From positions 434,001 through 498,000 of the forward strand of contig NZ_BMFP01000003.1 in the NCBI RefSeq assembly GCF_014638845.1: a DNA stretch of 64,000 nucleotides, written 5' to 3'. The notes beneath the pieces were generated by a model. The model was not told the origin of the DNA. It made no database searches and saw only the letters and a program-made list of their open reading frames with translations. Positions 24,833 through 32,164 of this stretch are shown here, in pieces; the stretch's first letter is position 1, and each line of letters starts with the position of its first letter. The position numbers were made by a program, and so were the translations under genes. The DNA comes from Pontibacter amylolyticus. GTDB taxonomy: Bacteria; Bacteroidota; Bacteroidia; Cytophagales; Hymenobacteraceae.

Positions 24833-25165
24833 GTTGGGGAGTTTGGGAGTTACTAAATTTTAGAGATAGGTCGCGACCCCAATGCCGTCAACTCAAGCAA
24901 ATGCTCTTCGGGACATCCATGTCCCGATGCTTTATAGAGGGCCCCTACCCCCAACTGTTGGGGATGTCCACATCCCCGTGCGCAGGTTTGCAGGTATACG
25001 GGGACAAGGATGTCCCAAGCAGACAAAGATTCGGACATGGAAGTCCGAATCAGCAGTGCAGCAGATCTCTCACCATGTTCTAGATGAAAGTTTGGGTTAT
25101 TATTCCTTATGTTGACGGCATTGGGTCGCGACCTATCCCTACAAACTTACCTCCCCAACTCCTAA
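24833..25165. mobile_element. MITE-like palindromic element with terminal inverted repeats
   Basis: This non-coding stretch between the regulator and the TauE gene is bounded by inverted repeats. The core is CCAATGCCGTCAAC at 24879-24892 and its complement at 25111-25124, extended outward by GATAGGTCGCGAC on both sides, with looser inverted similarity (AGTTGGGGAG) to about 24833 and 25165. Inside are small hairpins: GGGACATCCATGTCCC, GGGGATGTCCACATCCCC and TTCGGACatggaaGTCCGAA. The same core repeat bounds an unrelated interior at 43772-44039. No transposase is present, so the element would be non-autonomous. Confidence 0.65.
24936..24953 (+). repeat. 18-base recurrent sequence, copy 1
   Basis: AGAGGGCCCCTACCCCCA lies between two hairpin units of the MITE-like element. 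Four other copies occur in the window, each in a different repeat context. Confidence 0.6.
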
Positions 25166-25199
25166 ACTCTCAAACTCCTAAACTCAAAAATCCCCCTCT

Positions 25200-25243
25200 G
25201 TGATAATAGTCACTGCCAGGTCCTGCGGATCGCTATACCTTTG
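25200..25243 (+). promoter_or_regulatory. Crp/Fnr-type operator and -7 box upstream of the TauE/SafE gene
   Basis: GTGATAATAGTCAC at 25200-25213 and TACCTTTG at 25236-25243, again 30 bases from palindrome end to final G. The left arm is GTGAT instead of GTGAC. Confidence 0.82.
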
Positions 25244-25273
25244 TATTATATTACAAAGCAAACAACTAAATCC

Positions 25274-26131
25274 ATGGAAATTCTAGGTTATCTGGCGGCC
25301 ATGCTGATTGGCCTTTCGCTTGGTCTGATTGGTGGCGGCGGTTCCATTCTGACGGTGCCGGTATTGGTATACCTGATCGGTCTGAGCCCTGTTATCTCAA
25401 CAGCATACTCGCTCTTTATTGTTGGCCTGACCAGCTTGGTAGGCTCTTATAAATTCTACAAAAACGGCCTTGTCAGCATGAAGACAGCCGTAGTGTTCGG
25501 TATACCTTCTATCGTAGCAGTTTACCTGACGCGCCGCTACCTGGTGCCCGCCATACCGGAGGAAATCTTCTCGGTGGGTGATTTTATGGTGACCAAAGGC
25601 ATCATGCTGATGTTGCTCTTCGCCGGATTGATGGTGTTCGCATCCATCAGCATAATCAGGAAAAAGCAAGCTCCTTCTCCAACCGAAACCGTGGACATGG
25701 TGGACGAGAACATCGACACGGAAATTGATGTGGAAGGAAACGGCACCACACACCCGCAACCAAAATTCAACTACGGCGGCATTCTGGCCGAAGGACTGGT
25801 CGTAGGCACGCTCACCGGATTAGTTGGTGCCGGCGGTGGATTTCTGATCATCCCTGCGCTGGTGCTCTTCAGTAAGCTCGACATGAAAATGGCGGTGGGC
25901 ACTTCCCTGCTCATCATCGCAGCCAAGTCCCTTTTCGGCTTTATCGGCGACATCTTCAACTACGAGATCGACTGGATGTTCCTGGGTATTTTCTCCGCCA
26001 TCTCGATTGCCGGTATCTTCATCGGCACCGCCCTTTCCGCTAAAATACACGCCGACAAACTCAAAACCTCTTTTGGATGGTTCGTCCTGGTGATGGGGGT
26101 TTATATCATCGGAAAAGAGCTTTTCTTCTAA
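25274..26131 (+). CDS. TauE/SafE family sulfite/sulfonate exporter-like permease
   Basis: 285 residues from ATG 25274; an upstream in-frame TTG is part of the promoter box. Eight or so TM helices form two homologous halves, each opening with a glycine-rich motif: 'GLSLGLIGGGGSILTVPVL' and 'GTLTGLVGAGGGFLIIPAL'. A charged cytoplasmic linker sits in between (about 140-175, rich in Asp and Glu). TauE/SafE proteins export sulfite, sulfoacetate or related anions. With persulfide dioxygenase-like enzymes on both sides, which would yield sulfite, export of sulfite is the simplest inference. It has its own regulon promoter and is followed by another. Confidence 0.9.
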   Translation: MEILGYLAAMLIGLSLGLIGGGGSILTVPVLVYLIGLSPVISTAYSLFIVGLTSLVGSYKFYKNGLVSMKTAVVFGIPSIVAVYLTRRYLVPAIPEEIFSVGDFMVTKGIMLMLLFAGLMVFASISIIRKKQAPSPTETVDMVDENIDTEIDVEGNGTTHPQPKFNYGGILAEGLVVGTLTGLVGAGGGFLIIPALVLFSKLDMKMAVGTSLLIIAAKSLFGFIGDIFNYEIDWMFLGIFSAISIAGIFIGTALSAKIHADKLKTSFGWFVLVMGVYIIGKELFF

Positions 26132-26144
26132 AAAAATCGCTTGC

Positions 26145-26188
26145 GTGACCTATGTCACTGTGTCGAGCAGATAATATGCTGATATTTG
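26145..26188 (+). promoter_or_regulatory. Crp/Fnr-type operator and -7 box upstream of the second MBL-rhodanese gene
   Basis: Palindrome GTGACCTATGTCAC at 26145-26158 and -7 box GATATTTG at 26181-26188, with the same 30-base spacing. Confidence 0.85.
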
Positions 26189-26254
26189 TATCGTCACCAG
26201 TTAAGCAGGTGACAGCATTAACCAAAAAATTAAAAGACCTAAACTCCTATACCC

Positions 26255-27667
26255 ATGAAAGTAGAACAGATCTATACCGGTTGCCTGGCACAAGGCGCCT
26301 ACTACATCGAAAGCAACGGTGAGGTGGCCATTATTGACCCGCTACGTGAGATCAGCTCATACCTGGAAAAGGCTGAAAAGGCCAACGCTAAGATCAAATA
26401 TGTACTGGAAACGCACTTCCACGCCGACTTCGTTTCGGGGCACGTGGACCTTGCTAAGGCTAGTGGTGCTCAGATCGTTTTCGGACCGAACGCCCAGCCA
26501 ACTTTTGAAGCGCACATTGCTACCGACGGCGAAGAACTGAAACTCGGTGACGTGACCATCAAGGTGCTGCACACACCGGGTCATACCATGGAGTCGACCA
26601 CCTACCTGCTGCTCGACGAGAACGGCAAAGAACACGCGATCTTCTCCGGCGACACGCTCTTTATCGGCGACGTGGGTCGTCCGGACCTGGCCGTGAAGTC
26701 TGACCTGACAGAAGAACAACTGGCCGCGCACCTGTACGACTCACTGCGCAACAAGATCATGACTTTGCCGGATGACGTGATCGTATACCCTGCGCACGGC
26801 GCCGGTTCTGCCTGCGGCAAAAACATGAGCAAGGAAACCACCGACCTGCTCGGCAACCAGAAAAAGGTGAACTACGCCCTGCGTGCCGACATGACGAAAG
26901 AAGAGTTTGTGAAAGAGGTAACCGATGGTCTACTTCCTCCTCCGGGCTACTTCCCGATGAACGTGAAGATGAACAGGGAAGGCTATGCCAACATCGATGA
27001 TGTATTGGCAAAAGGCCAGCAAGCCTTGTCGCCAGAGGCGTTTGAGGCGGCTGTGAACGAAACAGGCGCCCTGGTGCTCGACACACGCAAGCCGGAGACC
27101 TTCGCTGCAGGGTTTATACCTAACTCTATCAATATTGGCATCGACGGCAACTTTGCCCCGTGGGTGGGCGCCCTGATTCCTGACGTACAGCAGCCGATCC
27201 TGTTCATAGCCGAAGAAGGCCGTGAAGAAGAAGTGGTGACCCGACTGGCCCGCGTTGGCTACGACAACACCCTGGGGTATCTGCAGGGCGGTTTTGCGGC
27301 CTGGCAGGCAGCTGGCAAGGAAGTGGACTCCATCCGGTCGATCTCAGCTGCGGCCTTTGCGGCTGATTATGGCAAAGACAACAGCATAAAAGTTGTAGAC
27401 GTGCGCAAGCCGGGCGAGTACCAGGCCGAGCATGTGGAGACAGCGCAGCACGCCCCGCTCGATTACCTGAACGACCACCTGGCTGAGCTGCCAAAAGAGG
27501 AAGACATGTACATCCACTGCGCCGGCGGTTACCGCTCCATGATTGCGGCCTCAATCCTGAAGGCAAGAGGCTTTGACAACGTCATCAACGTGGAAGGCGG
27601 CTTCAAAGCCATCGCCGAGACAGACGTACCCAGAACAGCCTACGTTTGCCCATCCACACTGAAGTAA
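26255..27667 (+). CDS. MBL-fold persulfide dioxygenase-like protein with two rhodanese domains (paralogue)
   Basis: A 470-residue paralogue of the protein at 22726-24063 with the same architecture. The metallo-beta-lactamase domain has THFHADF (His54, His56, Asp58), 'HTPGHTMES' and 'FSGDTLFIGDVGRPDL'. The first rhodanese domain (about 260-365) has no catalytic Cys ('LFIAEEGREE'); the second (about 370-465) has HCAGGYRS. The conserved loss of the first Cys in both paralogues suggests a structural or regulatory role for that domain. The protein is soluble and presumably cytoplasmic. It is transcribed from its own Crp/Fnr-type promoter and followed by a strong terminator. Two copies may differ in substrate or expression level; this cannot be told from sequence. 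Confidence 0.92.
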   Translation: MKVEQIYTGCLAQGAYYIESNGEVAIIDPLREISSYLEKAEKANAKIKYVLETHFHADFVSGHVDLAKASGAQIVFGPNAQPTFEAHIATDGEELKLGDVTIKVLHTPGHTMESTTYLLLDENGKEHAIFSGDTLFIGDVGRPDLAVKSDLTEEQLAAHLYDSLRNKIMTLPDDVIVYPAHGAGSACGKNMSKETTDLLGNQKKVNYALRADMTKEEFVKEVTDGLLPPPGYFPMNVKMNREGYANIDDVLAKGQQALSPEAFEAAVNETGALVLDTRKPETFAAGFIPNSINIGIDGNFAPWVGALIPDVQQPILFIAEEGREEEVVTRLARVGYDNTLGYLQGGFAAWQAAGKEVDSIRSISAAAFAADYGKDNSIKVVDVRKPGEYQAEHVETAQHAPLDYLNDHLAELPKEEDMYIHCAGGYRSMIAASILKARGFDNVINVEGGFKAIAETDVPRTAYVCPSTLK

Positions 27668-27689
27668 GATGGTTTAGTACCTTGATAAG

Positions 27690-27728
27690 GAAAGCGGGGC
27701 CGGTCTGATACTGGCCCCGCTTTCTTTT
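27690..27728 (+). terminator. Strong rho-independent terminator after the second MBL-rhodanese gene
   Basis: A perfect 15-base stem GAAAGCGGGGCCGGT / ACTGGCCCCGCTTTC with loop CTGAT (one G-T apart) is followed by TTTT. Confidence 0.85.
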
Positions 27729-27741
27729 AAAACCAGGCTGC

Positions 27742-27785
27742 GTGACCAAAGTCACTGAACCGCGCTGGCTATACCTGTACCTTTG
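27742..27785 (+). promoter_or_regulatory. Crp/Fnr-type operator and -7 box upstream of the rhodanese gene
   Basis: Palindrome GTGACCAAAGTCAC at 27742-27755 and TACCTTTG at 27778-27785; spacing again 30 bases. Probably drives the rhodanese and perhaps the YeeE genes beyond a weaker terminator. Confidence 0.85.
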
Positions 27786-27826
27786 TATTGTTAATTTTAA
27801 TTCACAAATAACAAGACACAAAAGCC

Positions 27827-28156
27827 ATGTTTAATATCTTCAAATCCGCTCCCAAGAACTACGAAGATCTGGACGGAAAAACATTCAAAACAAAATTCCA
27901 GAACGCGTCCAAAGCGGAGTTGCTGGATGTCAGAACAGCCGGTGAGTTTGCCTCCGGCACCATCAAAGGCGCCAGGAACCTGGACGTGACCTCTGGGCAG
28001 TTTCAGAACGCGCTGGGCTCGCTCGACAAAGACAAGGAATACTTTGTGTTCTGTCGCAGCGGCAACCGCAGCGGCTCTGCCTGCGACCTGATGAGCGCAC
28101 AGGGCTTTAAGTGTTACAACCTGGCCGGAGGTATAGGCGCCTGGCCAAATAACTAA
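27827..28156 (+). CDS. Single-domain rhodanese sulfurtransferase
   Basis: A 109-residue cytoplasmic protein consisting of one rhodanese domain: 'LLDVRTAGEFASGTIKGARNLDV' is the substrate-side segment and 'FCRSGNRSGSA' is the active-site loop with catalytic Cys. Single-domain rhodaneses carry persulfide sulfur between partners such as sulfide oxidation enzymes, TusA-like proteins and thioredoxin. It is expressed from a promoter with the shared Crp/Fnr operator and lies before two YeeE/YedE thiosulfate-type permease genes, consistent with handling imported or internally formed sulfane sulfur. Confidence 0.93.
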   Translation: MFNIFKSAPKNYEDLDGKTFKTKFQNASKAELLDVRTAGEFASGTIKGARNLDVTSGQFQNALGSLDKDKEYFVFCRSGNRSGSACDLMSAQGFKCYNLAGGIGAWPNN

Positions 28157-28177
28157 CCAAAAAAACGGAGCAGATAC

Positions 28178-28211
28178 GGAAGGGGCATGCGACCTCGCCC
28201 CTTCCCTGCTT
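28178..28211 (+). terminator. Probable terminator after the rhodanese gene
   Basis: Stem GGAAGGGGC (28178-28186) and GCCCCTTCC (28197-28205) are followed by CTGCTTTTC. The T run is interrupted, so read-through into the YeeE genes is possible. Confidence 0.6.
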
Positions 28212-28246
28212 TTCTCTCCATTACTAAATATTAAATTGACTACAAT

Positions 28247-28804
28247 ATGTTAGAGCTTTTAAGACAACCATGGCCCTGGTATACCTCCGGTATCGTGATC
28301 GCTTTCATTATGGTGCTGCTGTTGTTTTTCGGCAAGTCGTTTGGTTTCTCTTCCAACCTGCGCACGATCTGTTCGGCCTGCGGGGCCGGCAAAACGGTTA
28401 AGTTTTTTGATTTTGACTGGCGTTCCCAGACCTGGAACCTGCTGTTTTTGGTAGGCGCCATCATCGGTGGTTTTATCGCGTCTGAGTTCCTTTCCAATGG
28501 GGAGGCGGTGCAGATCTCCGAAGCCACTATCCGGGACTTGCAGCAACTGGGCATTTCATCGCCGGACGGCATGCAGCCAGAGGAGATTTTCAGTCTGAGT
28601 GCGGCCTTCAGCCTCAAAGGCTTTCTGATTTTGCTGCTGGGTGGGTTTGCAATAGGCTTCGGCTCGCGCTACGCAGGCGGCTGTACTTCGGGCCATGCCA
28701 TCAGCGGTATATCCAACCTGCAGCTTCCTTCGCTGATCGCCGTGATCGGCTTTTTCATCGGTGGCCTGATCACCACATTCGTGCTACTACCGCTGATCTT
28801 TTAA
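28247..28804 (+). CDS. YeeE/YedE family (thiosulfate uptake-like) membrane protein
   Basis: A 185-residue membrane protein with four or five TM helices. The hallmark is '[23 protein letters not shown]', in which the Cys of GGCTSGH is the conserved residue thought to relay thiosulfate in YeeE. '[10 protein letters not shown]' near the N-terminus offers a further Cys pair. Full YeeE is about 350 residues; here the transporter is split over two genes, this and the one at 28849, which has the second conserved Cys loop (TGACPGP). The two half-size proteins presumably assemble into one channel. The preceding gene is a rhodanese that could accept the sulfur. Confidence 0.9.
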   Translation: MLELLRQPWPWYTSGIVIAFIMVLLLFFGKSFGFSSNLRTICSACGAGKTVKFFDFDWRSQTWNLLFLVGAIIGGFIASEFLSNGEAVQISEATIRDLQQLGISSPDGMQPEEIFSLSAAFSLKGFLILLLGGFAIGFGSRYAGGCTSGHAISGISNLQLPSLIAVIGFFIGGLITTFVLLPLIF

Positions 28805-28848
28805 TGAGTAATTATTCTTTCATCATTCGTCATTAATCATTCCATCCC

Positions 28849-29262
28849 GTGAAAGGTATAAAATTTATAATAGCCGGCATTTTGTTCGGCATCGTGATGA
28901 GTAAGTCGGAGGCGATTTCGTGGTTCCGCATTCAGGAGATGTTCCGTTTCCAGGACTTCCACATGTACGGCATCATCGGTACGGCGGTCGCGCTGGGTAC
29001 GCTGGCTACTTTCCTGATCAAGAAATTCAAACTGCGTGACTACCAGGGCAACCCGATCGTGTTCACTCCCAAGGAAAAGTCGGTTTCGCGCTACCTTATT
29101 GGCGGCACCATTTTCGGGTTAGGCTGGGCACTGACGGGTGCCTGTCCGGGTCCGATGTTTGTGAACATTGGCTTCAGTTACTGGGCGATCTTTATCGCGA
29201 TTGCAGGCGCTTTGGCAGGTACCTACGCCTATGGTGTTGTCAGAGACAGATTACCCCATTAA
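28849..29262 (+). CDS. YeeE/YedE-related (DUF6691-type) membrane protein, second half-transporter
   Basis: A 137-residue protein with a GTG start at 28849 (codons 'KGIKFIIAGILFGIVMSKSE'), four TM helices and the conserved Cys loop 'LGWALTGACPGPMFVNIG'. This pairs with the GGCTSGH protein directly upstream; together they match the two halves of YeeE. The gap of 44 bases includes a short direct repeat of 'ATTAATCATTC'-like sequence and no hairpin, so the two genes are presumably one transcript. Proposed to take up thiosulfate or another sulfur compound. Confidence 0.88.
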   Translation: MKGIKFIIAGILFGIVMSKSEAISWFRIQEMFRFQDFHMYGIIGTAVALGTLATFLIKKFKLRDYQGNPIVFTPKEKSVSRYLIGGTIFGLGWALTGACPGPMFVNIGFSYWAIFIAIAGALAGTYAYGVVRDRLPH

Positions 29263-29346
29263 AAAATTGGCTAATTGTTGCGTAAGTGCTGAAAGCCGTC
29301 TGCCACAAGCAGTGGCTTTCATGCCTACCGCTAAAAAAACAGGATC

Positions 29347-30609
29347 ATGCCGACAAACGATACAAAACTAGGCTTGAGAGAGAATGCCAGGCAGTTCTGG
29401 CTACTGGTGCTGATCAACGGTTTTGTGGGCGCCATGGTCGGGCTGGAGCGCTCTGTAATCCCGGAGTTTGCCGAAACGGTTTTCGGTATCAGCGGACACA
29501 CGGCGCTGCTGTCGTTTATCGTGGCTTTCGGTTTGGCCAAGTCTATTGCCAACATGCTGATGTGCCGATTGACCCTCAGATTTACCCGCAAGCAACTGCT
29601 TTTGATTGGCTGGCTCTTCGCCCTGCCGGTGCCCTGGCTGCTGCTATATGCCAACAACTGGTGTTGGGTGATATTTGCCAACCTGCTGCTAGGTATAAAC
29701 CAGGGCCTGGCCTGGTCTGCTACCGTGGTCATGAAGATTGACCTGGTAGGCGAAAAGAACCGCGGACTGGCCATGGGCATCAACGAGTTTGCCGGTTACC
29801 TGGCCGTAGGTCTGATCGCCTTCCTGGCCGGCTATATAGCCTCTACCACTGGTGAGGTGACGTATGCTTTCATACCAGGTATAGCTTTCTCCATCATAGG
29901 CCTGCTCCTGACCTGGTTCTTCGTGCGCGATACCCATGCGCATGTTAAAACGGAGACGGCACAGACCAGCATACCGCTCCTGCGCAACGTCTGGAAAGAC
30001 ACCACCTGGCGGCATGCCAACCTGGGTTCGGTAACGCTCAGTGGGTTTGTGAACAACATGAACGACGGCATCCTGTGGGGTTTGCTGCCGGTGCTGCTGA
30101 TGAGCAAGGGCTATACCTTGCAGCAGGTCGGTTTGCTGGCAGGCATCTACCCGGCCGTATGGGGTATCGGGCAGTTGGTGACAGGCAAACTCGGCGACGT
30201 GCTTTGCAAGAAACAATTGCTGAGTTTGGGTATGATGCTTCAGGGTGTGGCTATTGGAGTGCTTTTCTTCAGCCAGGCCTATGCGGTCGTGATCGCGGCA
30301 CTGGTACTGCTGGGGGCCGGTACAGCACTGGTATACCCTAATTTCCTGTCGGTAGTGGCCGAAAACACGCACCCGGAGCAGCGGCCGCAGAGCCTGGGCA
30401 TTTTTCGTTTCTGGCGCGACTTCGGCTATGTGGCAGGTGCCGTAGCGGCCGGTGTTTTCAGCGACCTCTTTGGCGTGGAATTTGTACTGCTGGGCACAGC
30501 CATCCTGACCGTTGGGGTTGGTGTACTTTCTGAAATACGGATGTGCTGCACCAAAAAGCTCTTATGGCACAGCCCCGAATGCGCGACAAACTTGGCAGTC
30601 CGAACATAG
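29347..30609 (+). CDS. Major facilitator superfamily transporter
   Basis: A 420-residue, 12-TM carrier. MFS landmarks include 'FVGAMVGLERSVIPEF' in TM1, a charged 'RLTLRFTRKQLL' loop between TM2 and TM3, and 'GLAMGINEFAGYLAVG' in TM4-5. The end of the chain contains 'CCTKKLLWHSPECA', a Cys/His-containing cytoplasmic tail of unknown purpose. Its place within the sulfur cluster, after the YeeE pair, suggests a sulfur-related or anion substrate, but the sequence does not reveal which. Relatives in similar clusters are annotated only as MFS transporter. Confidence 0.88.
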   Translation: MPTNDTKLGLRENARQFWLLVLINGFVGAMVGLERSVIPEFAETVFGISGHTALLSFIVAFGLAKSIANMLMCRLTLRFTRKQLLLIGWLFALPVPWLLLYANNWCWVIFANLLLGINQGLAWSATVVMKIDLVGEKNRGLAMGINEFAGYLAVGLIAFLAGYIASTTGEVTYAFIPGIAFSIIGLLLTWFFVRDTHAHVKTETAQTSIPLLRNVWKDTTWRHANLGSVTLSGFVNNMNDGILWGLLPVLLMSKGYTLQQVGLLAGIYPAVWGIGQLVTGKLGDVLCKKQLLSLGMMLQGVAIGVLFFSQAYAVVIAALVLLGAGTALVYPNFLSVVAENTHPEQRPQSLGIFRFWRDFGYVAGAVAAGVFSDLFGVEFVLLGTAILTVGVGVLSEIRMCCTKKLLWHSPECATNLAVRT

Positions 30610-30612
30610 TAT

Positions 30613-30624
30613 TGTAAATTTACA
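30613..30624. promoter_or_regulatory. Perfect 12-base palindrome TGTAAATTTACA
   Basis: TGTAAATTTACA lies just after the MFS stop codon and 41 bases before a small secreted-protein frame. A related longer inverted repeat occurs at 35435-35453 before another small secreted frame, so it may be an operator. Confidence 0.45.
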
Positions 30625-30664
30625 TGATGGCCGGTTTGCTATACCTGCCGCCTCCACTAAAACC

Positions 30665-31027
30665 ATGAAGCATACGCTGCTCCTTCTTTTAGGCACTTTA
30701 TTACTTTTTTTCACAATGGCTACTACACAAAAGCCTGTGAAATGGGTAGGCTGTGCACTTAAAAGTGAGTTGAAAGCAGCAAATGGCGATAGAAAGCTGA
30801 AGCGCCCCTGCGCCAGAAAATGCCTGAAGCACCAGACGCACTCAGAGCAGAAGACTCCTGCCACCGTCCTGGTTGACTGCGGTCCACAACTCTACGCTGT
30901 GGTGGATGAGGCGCATTCTGACGCTCTATTACAGTTTGCTGCCGGACAGCAGCCAGCGGCGCCCGTTCAGCTCAGCTACCTGTCGCCTACCCTTGGCGCC
31001 GATCCCGACCCTCCGCGATTTTCTTAA
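30665..31027 (+). CDS. Hypothetical small secreted protein
   Basis: A 120-residue frame from ATG 30665 with a clear signal-peptide-like N-terminus ('MKHTLLLLLGTLLLFFTMATT'). Cysteines occur at 'VGCALK', 'RPCARKCLKH' and 'LVDCGP', possibly forming disulfides or a metal site, and the tail is proline-rich. No family is recognised. The frame remains open upstream into the MFS gene, but the 30665 start gives the only sensible signal peptide. Position between MFS and DoxX-DsrE genes suggests membership in the sulfur cluster. Moderate doubt that it is a true gene. Confidence 0.5.
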   Translation: MKHTLLLLLGTLLLFFTMATTQKPVKWVGCALKSELKAANGDRKLKRPCARKCLKHQTHSEQKTPATVLVDCGPQLYAVVDEAHSDALLQFAAGQQPAAPVQLSYLSPTLGADPDPPRFS

Positions 31028-31176
31028 CCGAACGCATGCACTATGTTGGCACAGCCACCAGTTGCCAGGTTTGCCCCTGTTGCTATACCTGCCGGGCTGT
31101 GCCTTGTTCGACTTGTCCAGCCGATAGGGACCTCCTATTCTGCTGTGACGATCATTTAAAGAAAATAAGCGATCTT

Positions 31177-32073
31177 ATGGAAAATAATCTTTTGCAAAAA
31201 ATATCATTCCTGGTGCTCCGCATCATGGGCAGCCTGATCTTTATCATGGCTGGTTTCAATCATCTACTTCAAACCGCAGGCGCTGCCGCACGACTCGAAA
31301 AGGCTCCTTTTGCCCATTTGGCTAGCTGGATCGCTCCCGCCGAAACACTGATCATCCTGTCAGGTGTGGGCTTGCTGATTGGCGGCTCTATGCTGCTGGC
31401 CGGATTCAAAACGAGGCAGGCTGCTGCTTTACTGCTGGGTATCCTGATTCCCATCACCCTTACCGTACAGGTAGGCGCGGAAGGCTCCGGACCCTTGTTC
31501 AAGAACATTGCCCTGATCGGGATGCTTTTGTTTTTCATTGTGAATGGTGCCGTTCATTATGGTCTGGACCAGACATTTTTTCAAAACAAACAAATAAAAC
31601 CAGCTCTTAAGAATAAATTATCCAGAAACTATGTTGCCGTACTGGCAGTTGGTCTGCTGATGTTCCTCGGCGCTTGCGCCACAGGCACGACAACTGCCCA
31701 TTACACTACTGCTCCCAAAGCTATTGCGGCTGAAACCGGTAAAAAATACGCTGTGCTGATTAGTCAGCCGAACCACCTGAAAGCCGCTGTGAACACCGCT
31801 GAAACCATTACGAAAGAAAGCCGCTACCAGCGGGAGAGCTTTGTGGTGATGGCCTGCGGCAAGTCCGTGGAAGCATTTGTGAAGGGCAGTAATATGGCAC
31901 AGGAATTTGAGAAAGGCAAAGCGGCCGGCATCACCTACCGGGTATGCGGCATGTCGATCAAGCAGTTTAACATCGACGCCAGCACGCTGGTAGAAGGTGT
32001 AGAAGTAATTCCGAACGGTCTGACCTACATGTTTGACTTGCAGCAGCAAGGCTATAAAACAGTCGAGCTTTAA
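31177..32073 (+). CDS. DoxX-like membrane domain fused to a DsrE-like sulfur-relay domain
   Basis: 298 residues from ATG 31177. Residues 1 to about 145 form a DoxX/DoxD membrane domain with four TM helices ('VLRIMGSLIFIMAGFNHL', 'LILSGVGLLIGGSMLLAGF'). A TM segment at about 150-172, ending in 'FLGACATG', links it to a DsrE/YchN-like domain (about 185-298). That domain keeps two Cys at 'VMACGKSVEAF' and 'YRVCGMSIKQF'; the second is where DsrE-type proteins carry persulfide. DoxD/DoxX is associated with thiosulfate:quinone oxidoreductase and redox complexes. The fusion would place a sulfur carrier at the membrane, probably periplasmic (inference). A further Cys-rich in-frame extension back to 31036 is judged non-coding. 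Confidence 0.83.
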   Translation: MENNLLQKISFLVLRIMGSLIFIMAGFNHLLQTAGAAARLEKAPFAHLASWIAPAETLIILSGVGLLIGGSMLLAGFKTRQAAALLLGILIPITLTVQVGAEGSGPLFKNIALIGMLLFFIVNGAVHYGLDQTFFQNKQIKPALKNKLSRNYVAVLAVGLLMFLGACATGTTTAHYTTAPKAIAAETGKKYAVLISQPNHLKAAVNTAETITKESRYQRESFVVMACGKSVEAFVKGSNMAQEFEKGKAAGITYRVCGMSIKQFNIDASTLVEGVEVIPNGLTYMFDLQQQGYKTVEL

Positions 32074-32164
32074 GCTCAAGCTAATTAAGGGTAAAGCTCA
32101 AAATTGACTTTATAAATTGATTTAATCTGATTCGCGCAAGTCGGATCCTACAAAACATACGATC

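Noticed and set aside
24882..25115. 77-residue open frame inside the MITE-like element
   Set aside because: The frame begins and ends within the terminal repeats; no transposase similarity.
24865..25137. CRISPR-like array of short repeats in the MITE-like element
   Set aside because: The repeated units are inverted and unequal, with no regular spacers and no cas genes.
31144..31157. GTGACGATCATTTA as a sixth Crp/Fnr operator
   Set aside because: Only the left arm matches, and a -7 box at the required distance would fall inside the gene.
31036..31176. Cys-rich N-terminal extension of the DoxX-DsrE gene
   Set aside because: It has many Cys arising from TATACCTGCC and TGCCCCTGT strings, no family similarity, and would precede the normal DoxX start; probably non-coding.
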